Shown here: positions 11,926 to 22,943 of the stretch, piece by piece
How positions within the stretch are numbered: the stretch's first letter is position 1
Layout: each line of letters begins with the position of its first letter
From: Humulus lupulus
Taxonomy: Eukaryota > Streptophyta > Magnoliopsida > Rosales > Cannabaceae
Assembly: GCF_963169125.1 (NCBI RefSeq)
Contig: NC_084794.1
Span: 158,110,858-158,174,857 of the forward strand
DNA length: 64,000 nucleotides
Direction: 5' to 3'
Notes under the pieces: model-generated
The model's input: the letters and a program-made list of their open reading frames with translations, nothing else
Database searches by the model: none
Told to the model about the DNA's origin: nothing
Position numbers and translations under genes: made by a program

Positions 11926-14603
11926 GCGACCAGATGGGACCCAAGAAGAACGCTCCTAAGAGGATCGCAGGCAGCTCATCCTCCCAACAATCCAAAGGGA
12001 AAGAGGTGATGACGGACTCCCCAATTCCTGTCTTCGGGCTGGCCGTGGAGCAGGAGCTCGAGGTGGCGCCCGATGCTTTCTTCGAGGCCGAGAGGATCGT
12101 CTCGAAGATCACTGACCAGGGGAAAGTGAATAAGATTTTCCTTTCCCACAACATCGAAATGGCGAGGGGCGCTCTGATCGCCCGACCTCCCGCATAAGGT
12201 GAGCGGAGCTGCGCGCCGCTCGATGAGGAGTTTGCGGCCTGGAGTGATGAGCACTTCAAGGATGGGGCTTTCCTCTCGCTGGATCAATACTTCGCCAACT
12301 TCCTCAACTACGTGAGGTTGGCTCCTTTCCAGCTCCCCCCCAACTCCTATCGTTTGTTGGCGGGGTTGAGATATTTGTTCTTGAAACAGGAGTGGGAGGT
12401 CCCCACTCCGGCAGATATCCTATATTTTTTCTGCCTCAAGGCTAGCCTGGAGCAGCGGGGGCGAGGTGACGGGTTCTATTACTTGACGCGGTTTCCTAAT
12501 ACGGCTGCGGTCATCGAGCTGCCCAGCCACCCCAACGACTTCAAAGACCAGTTCTTTATGTCCAAGGGGTTTCGCAACTGCGACCTGCACTACTTCAACC
12601 GTCCTCGTAAGTATCTTTCATCCTTAGCTCGTAAGTTAACTATCGGTTAGCTCCCCCTATATCCATTTCTGACTTAGAATAATTCTGCAGCCATTTTCGC
12701 GAGGACAGATAAGTCTGTGATCCTCGGGAGTCAGTACGAGACACTGGCGGGCTTGCCCCCCAGTGAAAAGGACTATCGCCAGCTCGTGACAGACGAGACG
12801 ATACTGACATGCAAGCTGATCTCTCCAGGTCAAACCTTGAACCTGAGGAGACCCCGGGTGCCTCCCCCAGCTCACGAGTTGAGGCCTATCCCCGAGGAGG
12901 AGGCCGCGGGGGATGAGGACGAGGAGGACGAGGTGCCCCTCGTAAGGATGAGGAGGAAGTGGGCGCTGGAGGTCGCCCAAAGAACGGACGAGGAGAGGAT
13001 TCGGTCCGGAGCAGCTGCAGGTCCCTTCCGCCAAGGTAACCCATATTTGTTTAGGAACTTAGATAGGGCCACTGCAGACCCCCGACTAGCTAGGTTCAAT
13101 CCCAAACAGCTCGTCCAATGCCATCGAAGTGACCCAGACCTCGATATAACCCTGCTTCATTGTGTCGACCGGCTCGTGTTGGATTACGAAGATAGCCGCC
13201 CTAGGGGTACCATAGTCGTAGACAACACCCTAGCCTTTAGGTCGGCCTTATTCGAAGAGTATGGGACCAACCTTCGGTCGTGGCCCTCACTCCAGGAGGG
13301 TACCATAGCTCCGGGTCTTAGGAAATACGTAGAAGAGTCTAGTCCTGAGCAAGTCTCGGACCCAGAACCCGTGCCAGCTCGAGAAGTAATTGTCTTAGAT
13401 TCCCCCGCAGAAGCCCCGGGGCCGATGGTCGTGACCATAGATTCCTCTTCTAGCTCGGGGGGTAGGATTCCTTTTAGTATATATACTTGAGTTTCGATTT
13501 TTCCCCCTTATTTTTGTTTTTGCATGAATGCTTACTTGTATACTAATGTTGTCTTTGTTTTGCCAGAGGAAATGTCTCAGCCCGGGAGCAGAGATCTGCG
13601 AGCTATGTTCGCTGGAGGGAACTCCTCAGTTGGGGCCTCTGGGCCCAAAATGAAGAAGCTTCGGGTGGCGAAGAAAGCTGCTGGGACCCCAATCAAGTCC
13701 CCTGCAAAGGGGAAAGACCAGATCCCAGCTGCCCAGGCCAAGGAAACTACCCCTCTTGCAGTAGTGGAGAATATGCCCCCGTCCCCTCTGCGAGCTCCGG
13801 CTTTTTTCTGGGACACCGGGGCGGAGCTCGGGGCCTCGGCAACTGGGGCCTCCGAAGTGCGCATCCCGGTGGACGCCCAAGCCCTGGAGAAGATTCCAGA
13901 CATCTTTCAGGGGACGGTGTATGAGACGGCGAGTTACGCCGTCAACCACTTCTACGACGCCAGAGAAAGGGACCTGCGGGCTATCGAAATAAGGAGCCCG
14001 GAGGGCGTGATGGAGTCTTCACTGGGGATGGCTCTAACGGGAAGCTGGCTTTACATTTTGTACTCTTTGAGTTATCATGCATCACACATTCTTTCTACTT
14101 CTCTTTTCTTTTTCTAAGGCAGTTGCCTCTCTGTTTTTGTAGAGTGTCCTGGCTCTTCACCGGAGCATTTCCAGGTCCAAGGCTCGCCTCGAGAACATGA
14201 GGGGCGAGCCGCGCGGGCTGACCTGGATGCGTCCCGTCCTAAGCTAGAAGAGGCCGAGGCTAACAAGGCCGCCCTAGCCGTTGCGAAGGCTGAACTCGAG
14301 GAGGCCAGGACTGCCCGGACCGCGCTGGATGCTGCAAAAGCCGAGGCCGAGGAGGCTAAGGCCGCCTTGGAAAAGGAGAAGGCGGCTTCCAGCTCCGCCA
14401 TGGAGGACATGCTCTACCACTGCTGGGTCTATAACTTGGATGGCGATTTCTCCTTCTTGGGAGCGGACGTCTGGGAGTCTTTGCTGGAGGGGTTTAAAGC
14501 TCGTCTGCAGCAGGAGGCACCTTCTGAGACTGCGGAGACTTCCACAGTGGCCGAGCAGGAGGGAGAGACGGCAACCTCAACAGAGCAGCCGAGAGGAGCC
14601 TAG
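11926..14603 (+). pseudogene. antisense gene (aORF) of Tat-like element C, multi-exon, lightly broken
   Basis: Transcribed opposite to gag-pol; function unknown. The ATG is at 11934. Coding exons are 11934-12606, 12691-13461, 13567-14039 and 14143-14603. The GT-AG introns 12607-12690 and 13462-13566 keep phase. The N-terminal part (LAPFQLPPNSYRLLAGLRYL, then ADILYFFCLKAS) resembles the Pfam 'putative gypsy type transposon' domain (PF04195). An acidic middle (EEEAAGDEDEEDEVPL), a lysine-rich stretch and an Ala/Glu/Lys coiled coil follow. The tail is LYHCWVYNLDGDFSFLG and the end is at 14603. Lesions: an in-frame TAA at 12195-12197, a third donor reading GGAAGC instead of GTAAGC (14040), and a one-base frameshift near 14200-14235. 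Codon use is GC-rich compared with the surroundings. It lies 265 bp or more inside the 3' LTR and converges on pol. Confidence 0.75.
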
Positions 14604-15361
14604 GGCCTTTCTCTTTTGAATTCGTTTATTATTATTACCCTCATTTTTTTTGTAACTTTTGTATGAGGTTTTTCCACCTCGAGACAATCGATTTTATCAA
14701 TTTTTACTTTTAATTGGTTCATTTCCTTTTGCCTCTACGCATTTTGGTCATTGCTTTGAAAAACTTAGTTCGTGTTAATTCTTGAATACTATTTCGTGCT
14801 TTTTAAGAAAAACAACGATCAATCAATTTGAATTAACTTCTAAGTTTTATGACCTGGTTATGTCCAGGACCTTAGTTTGAAAACTTAGTTCGCGTTAATT
14901 TTTATCAATATCTCGTGCTCTTTAAGAAAAACAACGATCAATCAATTTGAATTAACTTCTAAGTTTTATGACCTGGTTATGTCCAGGACCTTAGTTTGAA
15001 AACTTAGTTCGCGTTAATTTTTATCAATATCTCGTGCTCTTTAAGAAAAACAACGATCAATCAATTTGAATTAACTTCTAAGTTTTATGACCTGGTTATA
15101 TCCAGGGTAGAGCTTAGTTCGCGTTAATTCTTATCAATATCTCATGTTCTTTAAGAAAAACGACGATCAATCGATTTGAATTAACTTCTAAGCCTTTAAG
15201 GCGACCTGGTTATATCCAGGCGCCATATGCCCCCCAAGTAACTAGGAAAGGGTCTTTCATGGTTACTTTAGATTACACTTGCAAATATATTCAATCATGA
15301 ACGAAAAGTTAATTCTCATTGCTCAATACATAACAAATGGCCTTTAAGCCTTACAAGGATG
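14604..15361. repeat. intergenic region of element C with a tandem array of about 119 bp units
   Basis: Between the converging 3' ends of the antisense gene and pol, four units run from about 14760 to 15220. Each starts AACTTAGTTCGCGTTAATT and contains TTTAAGAAAAACAACGATCA and GACCTGGTTAT(G/A)TCCAGG. Units two and three are nearly identical and 119 bp apart; the last is shorter. GACCTGGTTATGTCCAGG can form a small hairpin (CCTGG with CCAGG). Tandem repeats in the 3' untranslated region are known for Tat-type elements. 14604-14759 is AT-rich with no other feature. Confidence 0.85.
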
Positions 15362-16680
15362 TCATTGATAATATCTTTTCAAATGGATGGCGTTCCAAGT
15401 TCGTGGGACTGCCCCTCCATTAAGTTGAGCTAATTTGTAAGTTCCTTCTTTAATGACCTCGATGATTTGATATGGCCCTTCCCAGTTTGGTCCCAATACT
15501 CCATCTTTGGGATCCTTACCGGCTAAGAACACTCTCCTGAGGACCAGGTCGCCAATGTTAAAGGCACGCTTTTTGACTTTTGAGTTGAAATAACGAGTGA
15601 TTTTTTGCTGGTAATGTGCGAGCTAAAGTTGCGAATCTTCTCGTCTTTCATCAACCAAGTCAAGGGAAGCGCAAAGTAGCTCGTGGTTGCGGTCCTGGTC
15701 ATATGCCTGGATTCTATGCGAAGGTACCTTAATCTCCACAGGGAGGACTGCCTCACTCCCAAAAGTCAGGGAGAAAGGAGTATGACCCGTAGGAGTCCGA
15801 AGCGAGGTTCGATTTGCCCACAGAACCTGGGGGAGCTGTTCTAGCCAGACCCCCTTGGCTTCGTCTAGTCTCTTCTTGAGGCTCGCCTTTAGGGTCTTAT
15901 TGACGGCCTCGACCTGGCCATTTTCCTGAGGATAGGCCACGGACGAGAAGCTTTTCACGATCCCGTACCTTTCGCAAAATTCGGTGAATAGGTCGCTGTC
16001 GAACTGAGTCCCATTGTCGGAAACGATTTTCTTGGGCAGCCCGAATCGGCAGATAATGCTCTTAACCACGAAGTCGAGGACTTTTTTGGAAGTTATTGTT
16101 GCCAAAGGTTCTGCCTCATCCCACTTCGTGAAGTATTCGATGGCCACCACAGCGTATCGGACCCCGCCCTTTCCAGTAGGGAGGGCACCAACCAAGTCGA
16201 TTCCCCAGACCGCAAATGGCCATGGGGAAGAGATCATCTTCAGCTCGACTGGGGGAGCTCGGGAAACTGTGGTGAACCGCTGGCACTTGTCACATTTCTT
16301 GACATACGAGATCGAGTTCTTGGATAGAGTGGGCCAGTAATACCCTTGCCTTAAGACCTTTAGGGCCAAGCTTTGCCCCCCAGTGTGATCCCCATAAAAG
16401 CACTCATGCACTTCTTGTAGGATGGCCTTTGCTTTGCCTGGAAGAACACATCGTAGGAGAGGTAGGGAGTTCCCACGCCGGTATAGCACCCTGTCTACCA
16501 CCGTATACCTTGGGGCCTGGTACAGAACCCGCCGCGCATAATTACGCCCTTCAGGTAGCTTCCCCTCGGTGAGATATTCAAGGATGGGGGTCATCCAGGT
16601 TAGCCTGGCGTCGATCATCTCGACCTCCGCCCCGACTCCTTCTATACTTGGTTTCTCCAAGAACCTACCGGTACTAACCC
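15362..16680 (-). pseudogene. integrase of element C
   Basis: On the minus strand it begins near MEKPSIEGVGAEVEM and ends with HLKRYYQ at the stop (15362-15364). The zinc-binding part (HTGGQSLALKVL, CDKCQRF) and core are present, with catalytic acidic residues in GIDLVGALP, VSDNGTQFDS and QENGQVEAVN. The motif GSEAVLPVEI follows. Frameshifts lie at the RNase H junction (about 16650) and near 15630, so the C-terminal DNA-binding part (KKRAFNIGDLVLRR, NWEGPYQI) is in another frame. The catalytic core looks unharmed, but the gene as a whole is broken. Confidence 0.85.
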
Positions 16681-18722
16681 CAAAGCCTCCATCTCCTCGG
16701 AGGTGGCGAGCTTGGCAAGAGCGTCTGCGTTAGCATTCTGCTCCCGAGGTATCTGCTCGACTGAGCCTCGCCCAAATGCGGACAGTTCGACTTTTACCTT
16801 TGCCAGGTAAGCATCCATCTTGGTTCCTCGTGCTTGATATTCGCCTAGCACCTGGTTTACCACGAGCTGGGAGTCACTAAAGCACTGAACAGAGCTCGCC
16901 TTCAGCTCCTGGGCTACTCTTAGCCCGGCCAAGAAAGCTTCGTATTCGACCTCGTTGTTGGAGGCCTTGAATCCGAATCTCAACGCCGAGTGGAATCTAT
17001 GTCCCTCAGGGGATATCAAAATGATTCCAGCCCCGGAGCCATTCTCATTGGATGAGCCATCCACGAAGATCTTCCATGACGTTTGGACTGAGGTGACCTG
17101 AGGTGAGTCTTCTGCAGGATCCTCCCGGAATCCTGTGCACTCTGCCACAAAATCGGCCAGGGACTGACTTTTTATAGCAGTTCGTGGGGTGTACAAAATC
17201 TTGAACTGACTGAGTTCGATAGCCCACTTTAACATGCGTCCCGATGCTTCAGGTTTTTGCAAAACCTGCCTTAAAGGCTAATCGATCATGACGTGTATTG
17301 AGTGGGACTGGAAGTACGACCTGAGCTTTCGGGAGGCCGTGATAAGACAGAACGCCAATTTTTCCATCAACGGGTATCGGGATTCAGCCCCGAGAAGTCT
17401 CTTACTGATGTAGTAGACTGGTTTCTGAACCCGGTCTTCTTCTCGGACCAATACGGCACTAGCTGCATCCTCTGTGACAGCTAGGTAGAGAAAAAGGGGC
17501 TCTCCTGCCTTTGGTTTGGACAATACGGGTGGTTCGGCCAGATGTGCCTTCAGGTCGAGGAAAGCACTTTCGCACTCCTCTGTCCACTCGAATTTCTTAT
17601 TTCCTTGGAGCAGGTTGTAGAATGGCAAACACTTGTCGGTGGATTTTGAAATAAACCGATTTAGGGCTGCCACCCTTCCTGTCAGGCCTTGGACGTCTTT
17701 GCGCGACCTGGGTGAGGGAAGCTCGACCAATGACCTAATCTTGTTGGGGTTTGCCTCGATTCCTCGGGTATTGACGATGAAACCCAGGAATTTTCCAGAT
17801 GCGACCCCAAAAGTGCACTTCTGTGGATTAAGCCTCATGCCGTACTCCCGTAGTATCTTGAAGCATTCTTCCAGGTCGGAAACATGGTTATCGACAGTCT
17901 TTGACTTGACCAGCATGTCGTCAATGTACACTTCCATGTTCTTCCCGATCTGGTTGGAAAACATTCTATTTACTAACCTCTGGTATGTAGCGCCGACATT
18001 CTTCAGCCCGAATGGCATGACCTTGTAACAATAGACATTAGTCGGGGTCATGAAGCTGGTGTGCTCCTGGTCCGCCGGATTCATGGCGATCTGATTGTAG
18101 CCTGAGTACGCGTCCATAAAGGACATGAGCTCGTGCTGCGCCGTGGCATCCACCAATTGGTCAATCCTTGGCAAGGGAAAACAATCTTTGGGGCATACTT
18201 TATTCAGGTCAGAGAAATCGATGCAGGTCCTCCATTTCCCATTGGGCTTCGGGACTAGCACGGGGTTGGCGACCCAAACCGGAAACTTGGCTTCTCGGAT
18301 AAAGCCGCATTTCTTAAGCCGAGCTACTTCTTCTTCTAAGGCCTTAGCCTGAGTTGTTCCTAGGCGCCTCTGCTTCTGGGACTTTGCAGGCACGCTTTTA
18401 TCCAAATGAAGGGTGTGCATGATGACACTCAGACTAATTCCCACCATGTCCTTGTGTGACCATGCAAACACATCCAGGTTATCTTGCAGAAACTTGATCA
18501 GCTCCGCTTTCCTCTTGTTACAGAGGTTTTTCCTGAGCCTGACCATCCGTGAAGGATTTTGTGGATCGATGTTTACTTCCTCGAGCTCTTCAATAGCCTG
18601 GAGCTCGAACTTATCCTCGCCTATTCGGGGGTCAATATCCTCACTTAAGACGATATTTTCCCCCTCGGCACTCTGAGGTTTTTCAATCTCACGGTCAGTT
18701 AAAGGTTCCTGAGATTCCTCTC
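16642..18722 (-). pseudogene. RT and RNase H of element C
   Basis: On the minus strand the frame enters from element B's insertion point (EESQEPLTDREI). RT motif A (FMDAYSGYNQI) and the YIDD box (EVYIDDMLVKS) are intact. An in-frame TAG at 17278-17280 stands where Tat elements usually have Gln, between the RT connection and RNase H. RNase H (FVDGSSNENGSGAGIIL, NNEVEYEAFLAGL, CFSDSQLVV) keeps its acidic residues. The frame ends at 16642. Upstream of the insertion it joins the protease at 25780. Confidence 0.88.
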
Positions 18723-19391
18723 TGATGAGGACACCAAGACTAAAGATCCAAGTCAAGTTCCAGTTGGTCCGATGACGAGGGCACGAGCCAAGAGATTCAA
18801 AGAAGAACTTAACAGCCTAGTCCATAGAGTCCTAAAACAAGAGGAAATTGTGGTCAACATTGAAGGAGAACAAAGACTTGTCCTACTCATCAAAGTAGAC
18901 TTAGTTTAGGAGCTTGATGAGTCTTATTACATTTTGTCATCTTGTATTTTTTATTTTAATCACGTTTTTTATTTAGTCTTTGTTTATTTTGTGAAAAGTC
19001 AAATACTTGACTTGTGTGAGTCCAATAGTCTTTCTTTGTCTTTAATTTTCAGTTTTCATTAGGAAGACAAAGGGGCTTGTCTTGATGTAATTTTCGGCTA
19101 TATAAGGCCTTGTAAACGTTTGGGAAAGGCAGATTATTATGAAATGAAATTTGTGAGTTTTTTCTTCTTGAGTTCTTGAAGAAACTATTAGAACTTATCA
19201 AGGGGTTCCTTGTGGCATTCAACCTGACTTATCAAACGGATTCCTATCCCCGTTTGTGGCGTCTTCCTCATACCAAGGTTCGTGCTTGGTTAAGCATTGG
19301 GTCACGGTTTTTCATTCCCATTTCGTGTGTTCTTGGTGGCTGCCATATTTGGTGTCGGGTTTCACCACAATCGTTGGTGTGGTTCGTATCA
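18723..19391 (+). repeat. 5' LTR of element B
   Basis: It is 669 bp, TGATGAGG to GTATCA. The TATA box CTATATAAGG is near 19099-19105. It holds a single copy of the roughly 40-bp TTTCATTAGGAAGACAAAGG repeat, against three in the 3' LTR. Its first part is homologous to the C-terminal pol codons of element A. Confidence 0.92.
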
Positions 19392-19393
19392 GT

Positions 19394-19405
19394 TGGTATC
19401 AAAAA
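19394..19405 (+). promoter_or_regulatory. primer binding site of element B (tRNA-iMet type)
   Basis: TTGGTATCA follows the LTR after two bases. It matches the first bases of the usual plant tRNA-iMet primer complement TGGTATCAGAGC. The remainder has decayed (AAAA for GAGC). Confidence 0.7.
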
Positions 19406-20442
19406 TTAGGATCATCCGGTTTGGCCTATCCTTTTTCATTTGTGTTTTCTATTCAATTCGTTTTTCAATATTAGGGTTGCTGAAATAAATAAAAAAATTC
19501 ATCATCTAGTCGTGTTTTGAGTTCTTTGTCCTTGTTTATTTGTTGTGAAATCCGAGCCAAAAATCTTGTTTCATAGAGTTCTTTGTTCAATTGGTACGTT
19601 TGAATTAGGGTTGTTGAAAATCTATCTAATTTTTTTTTTCTCTGAAATCGTGAATTAGGGTGCTTAACGTGAATTAGGGCTTTGAGTTTCTCTTGTTCTT
19701 ATTGTGAAAATCTGAATTGGGATCGAGTTTTTCTCTTGTTCTTGTTGTGAAATCCGAATTGGGATTGAGTTCTCTTGTTCTTATTGTGGAATCCGAAATT
19801 GGGATTGAGTTCTCTTTTTCTTATTGTGAAATCCGAAATTGGGATTGGGTCTCTTGTTCTTGTTGTGAAATATCTGAATTTTGCATGAGTTACTCTTGTT
19901 CTTTTGTGCAATCCGAGTTGTATTGTTTTCTAATTGTTGTAGTTCCACCAATTCTGATTCTTCTTGTGTCTTGTACTTGCATTTGAGAAAAATAAAATAG
20001 AAAGAAAGAAAGAAAGAAGAAGAAAAGAAAACCAAGAGAATCCGAGACCAAAAAAAAAAAAAGAGTCTGGAAACCTCTCTTAAAATTTTTTTTTCTATTC
20101 TTGTTCCCTATGGTCTAGAGGCCTTTTTGCCAAAACCCCAGTCAAGTGTTCCAAAAATCATCATTTTTCGCCAATTTTTCATCGGTGTTCGTTTGGTTTG
20201 TTTGGTTGGATTTGCTGTTTGAATCCTCCACATTACCGTTTGATTAGTTTTGAAAGAGCTTAAAGAAGAATATGAGTGGAAAAAGGCAGAGGTGTGAGCT
20301 TATTTGAGGGTAAAAGCCATCAAAGTTGAGTGAAACACGAGTGGACTTGAGTGACAATTTTTGAGTGAAAACACGTGAGGGAGTGTGGTGAGGTCTTTTT
20401 CTATAACTGTTCTAACCTTATTTTTTTTGCAGAATTTCAATC
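19406..20442 (+). repeat. leader of element B with a tandem repeat of about 40 bp (19690-19915)
   Basis: The 1-kb leader contains five or six diverged units of the type CTCTTGTTCTTATTGTGAAAT followed by CCGAATTGGGATTGAGT. It ends in a pyrimidine tract and TTTTTTTTGCAG just before the gag ATG. That looks like an intron acceptor and is shared with element A (TTGTTTTGCAG at 41-50). No ORF was recognised. Confidence 0.7.
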
Positions 20443-22943
20443 ATGTCACAAAATACAGAAATAAATGCAGGCAATGGCACTCCACCACCTACAGTTCCAA
20501 ATCTACAAATTGAAGCTTTAATGGGGGAGATGAGGAGGATGTTGAGGGAGGAGTGTGAACAAATACATGAGAGGTTGGATAGGGTAGAAGAGGGAACACA
20601 ACGGAGGCCACGAAGGAATAGGGCGTACCAAAGGGAGGATGAGAATGAAGGGGATTTGGAAGGGGTAGTTTCTGATGAAGAGTTTGATAGGATGTCGTCG
20701 GGTAACCATAGGATGTATGGTCGGGATAGAGAAGCTAGGAACCAGGTAGATAATTATTTAGGAAATATCAAGATGAGAATTCCAGCATTTCAGGGGAAGA
20801 GTGATCCTGAAGCATACCTTGAGTGGGAGAAGAAGATGAAGTTGGTTTTCGATTGTCACAACTACTCTGACATGAAGAAGGTAAAACTTGCTGCCATTGA
20901 ATTTACTGATTATGCTATTGTTTGGTGGGATCAGTTGTGCATCAACAGGAGGCGAAATGGAGAACGTGCCATTGACACTTGGGAGGCTATGAAGAGGGTG
21001 ATGAGGCGATGGTTTGTACCATCTCATTATTATGGAGATCTATACCTTAAGTTGCAAGGTCTTCGTCAAGGATACAAAAGTGTTGGTGAGTATTACAAAG
21101 AGATGGAGATGGCTATGATAAGAGCCAATGTTGAAGAGGATCGGGAGGCAACCATGGCAAGGTTTTTGAATGGGTTGAATCGAGAGATTGCTAATACAAT
21201 TGAGCTACACCATTATGTGGAATTGGAGGATTTGGTGTATATGGCAATCAAAGTTGAGAGGCAGCTCAAGAAGGGTAGTACAAGTTCAAGGCCAAAACCG
21301 AGCCCACACAATACAAGTACAACACCTTGGAGGACGAACTATCCAAAGAAAGAAGACCAACCTACTTCATCCTTTACACCAAAACCAGCCACCACAGCCA
21401 CGATCCCTCAAGGTAAAACAGCCCCTACTTCGTCCCGTTCTAGTGAGATAAAGTGTTTCAAATGTCAGGGGCGAGGACACATAGCTAGCCAATGTCCAAA
21501 GAAGAGAGTTATGGTGATTCGAGAAAGTGGCGAGCTCGATTCTGAAGATGAAGATGATCTTGCTGACATGCCACCATTGGAAGATGCTTCTATCGATGAT
21601 GAAGAGTATGGGCCAGAATTTGGTGAAATGCTTGCACTAGTCACAAGACGAGACTTAAACTTGCAAGCAAAAGAAGAGGAAGAAGAGGTGCAGCGAGAGA
21701 ACATCTTTCACACTCGTTGTCATGTGAAAGACAAGGTATGCAGTGTTATTATTTATGGTGGTAGTTGCACTAACATTGCTAGTTCTTCCATGGTTGAAAA
21801 GCTGGGGCTCCCAACGCTTAAACATCCTTGTCCATACAAGTTGCAGTGGTTGAATGATAGTGGTGAGGTGAGGGTTACAAAACAGGTGCTGGTATCATTT
21901 CGAATTGGCAAGTATGAGGATGAGGTATTGTGCGATGTGGTTCCCATGTAAGCTGGACACCTCCTTCTAGGAAGGCCCTGGCAATTTGATCGGCGAGTGC
22001 AGCATGATGGCTTCACCAACAAGTACTCGTTCACGTTCCGTCAACGAACAATCACTCTAGCTCCATTGATGCCAAAGCAAGTATATGAAGACCAAATGAG
22101 GTTGCAAAAATTTAGTGATAAAAAAAAATTGAGTGAGCAAAAGAAGGAGAGTGAAAAGATGAATGAGAGTGAGAAAAAAGAGAGACAAAGAGAGAAAAGG
22201 GTCGAATCAAGTGAGAGAGAAAAGAAAGAGAAGAGTTCGATCAATGAGGGGAAATTAGAGAGAAAACAAAATAATTTTTATGCAAAAAAAAGTGAGGTTA
22301 AGCGAGCATTGCTTACAAAACAGCCAATGATTTTACTCATGTACAAGAAGGCTCTTTTGAACACTAACCAACTTGATTCTTCGCTGCCTAGTGTTGTTGT
22401 TTCTATTTTGCAGGAATTCGAGGATGTGTTTCCCGAGGAGGTACCACATGGTTTACCACCTATTCGAGGGATAGAACATCAAATTGATTTTGTTCCAGGT
22501 GCTTCAATCCCAAATCGACCAGCATATAGAAGTAATCTTGACGAAACTAAGGAACTACAAAGGCAAGTCGAAGAATTGATGGAGAAAGGGCATGTGAGAG
22601 AAAGCATGAGCCCTTGTGCTGTTCCAGTGATTCTCATTCCTAAGAAGGATGGAACATGGAGGATGTGTGTTGACTGTCGAGCCATCAACAACATAACGGT
22701 AAAATATCGACATCCCATCCCTCGTTTAGATGATATGTTAGATGAGTTGCATGGTTCTTGTGTGTTTTCCAAGATTTATCTTAAGAGTGGGTATCATCAA
22801 ATACGAATGAAAGAAGGAGATGAGTGGAAAACTGCATTTAAAACTAAACATGGATTGTATGAGTGGTTAGTCATGCCTTTTGGATTAACTAATGCACCTA
22901 GCACTTTCATGCGATTAATGAATCATGTATTGCGTGCTTTCAT
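20443..22943 (+). pseudogene. gag-protease-RT (first part) of element B
   Basis: It starts MSQNTEIN, collinear with element A: gag domain, CCHC knuckle ([14 protein letters not shown]), protease, then RT. Lesions: a TAA at 21949-21951 where A has CAA; the protease active site reads IIYGGSC (catalytic Asp to Tyr); RT motif A reads [12 protein letters not shown] (catalytic Asp to Tyr). One base is lost near 22943 (CATGG for A's CATTGG), which puts the downstream YFDD out of frame. The gag-to-pol join, frameshifted in A, is in frame here (CCACATGGTTTACC). Confidence 0.9.
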
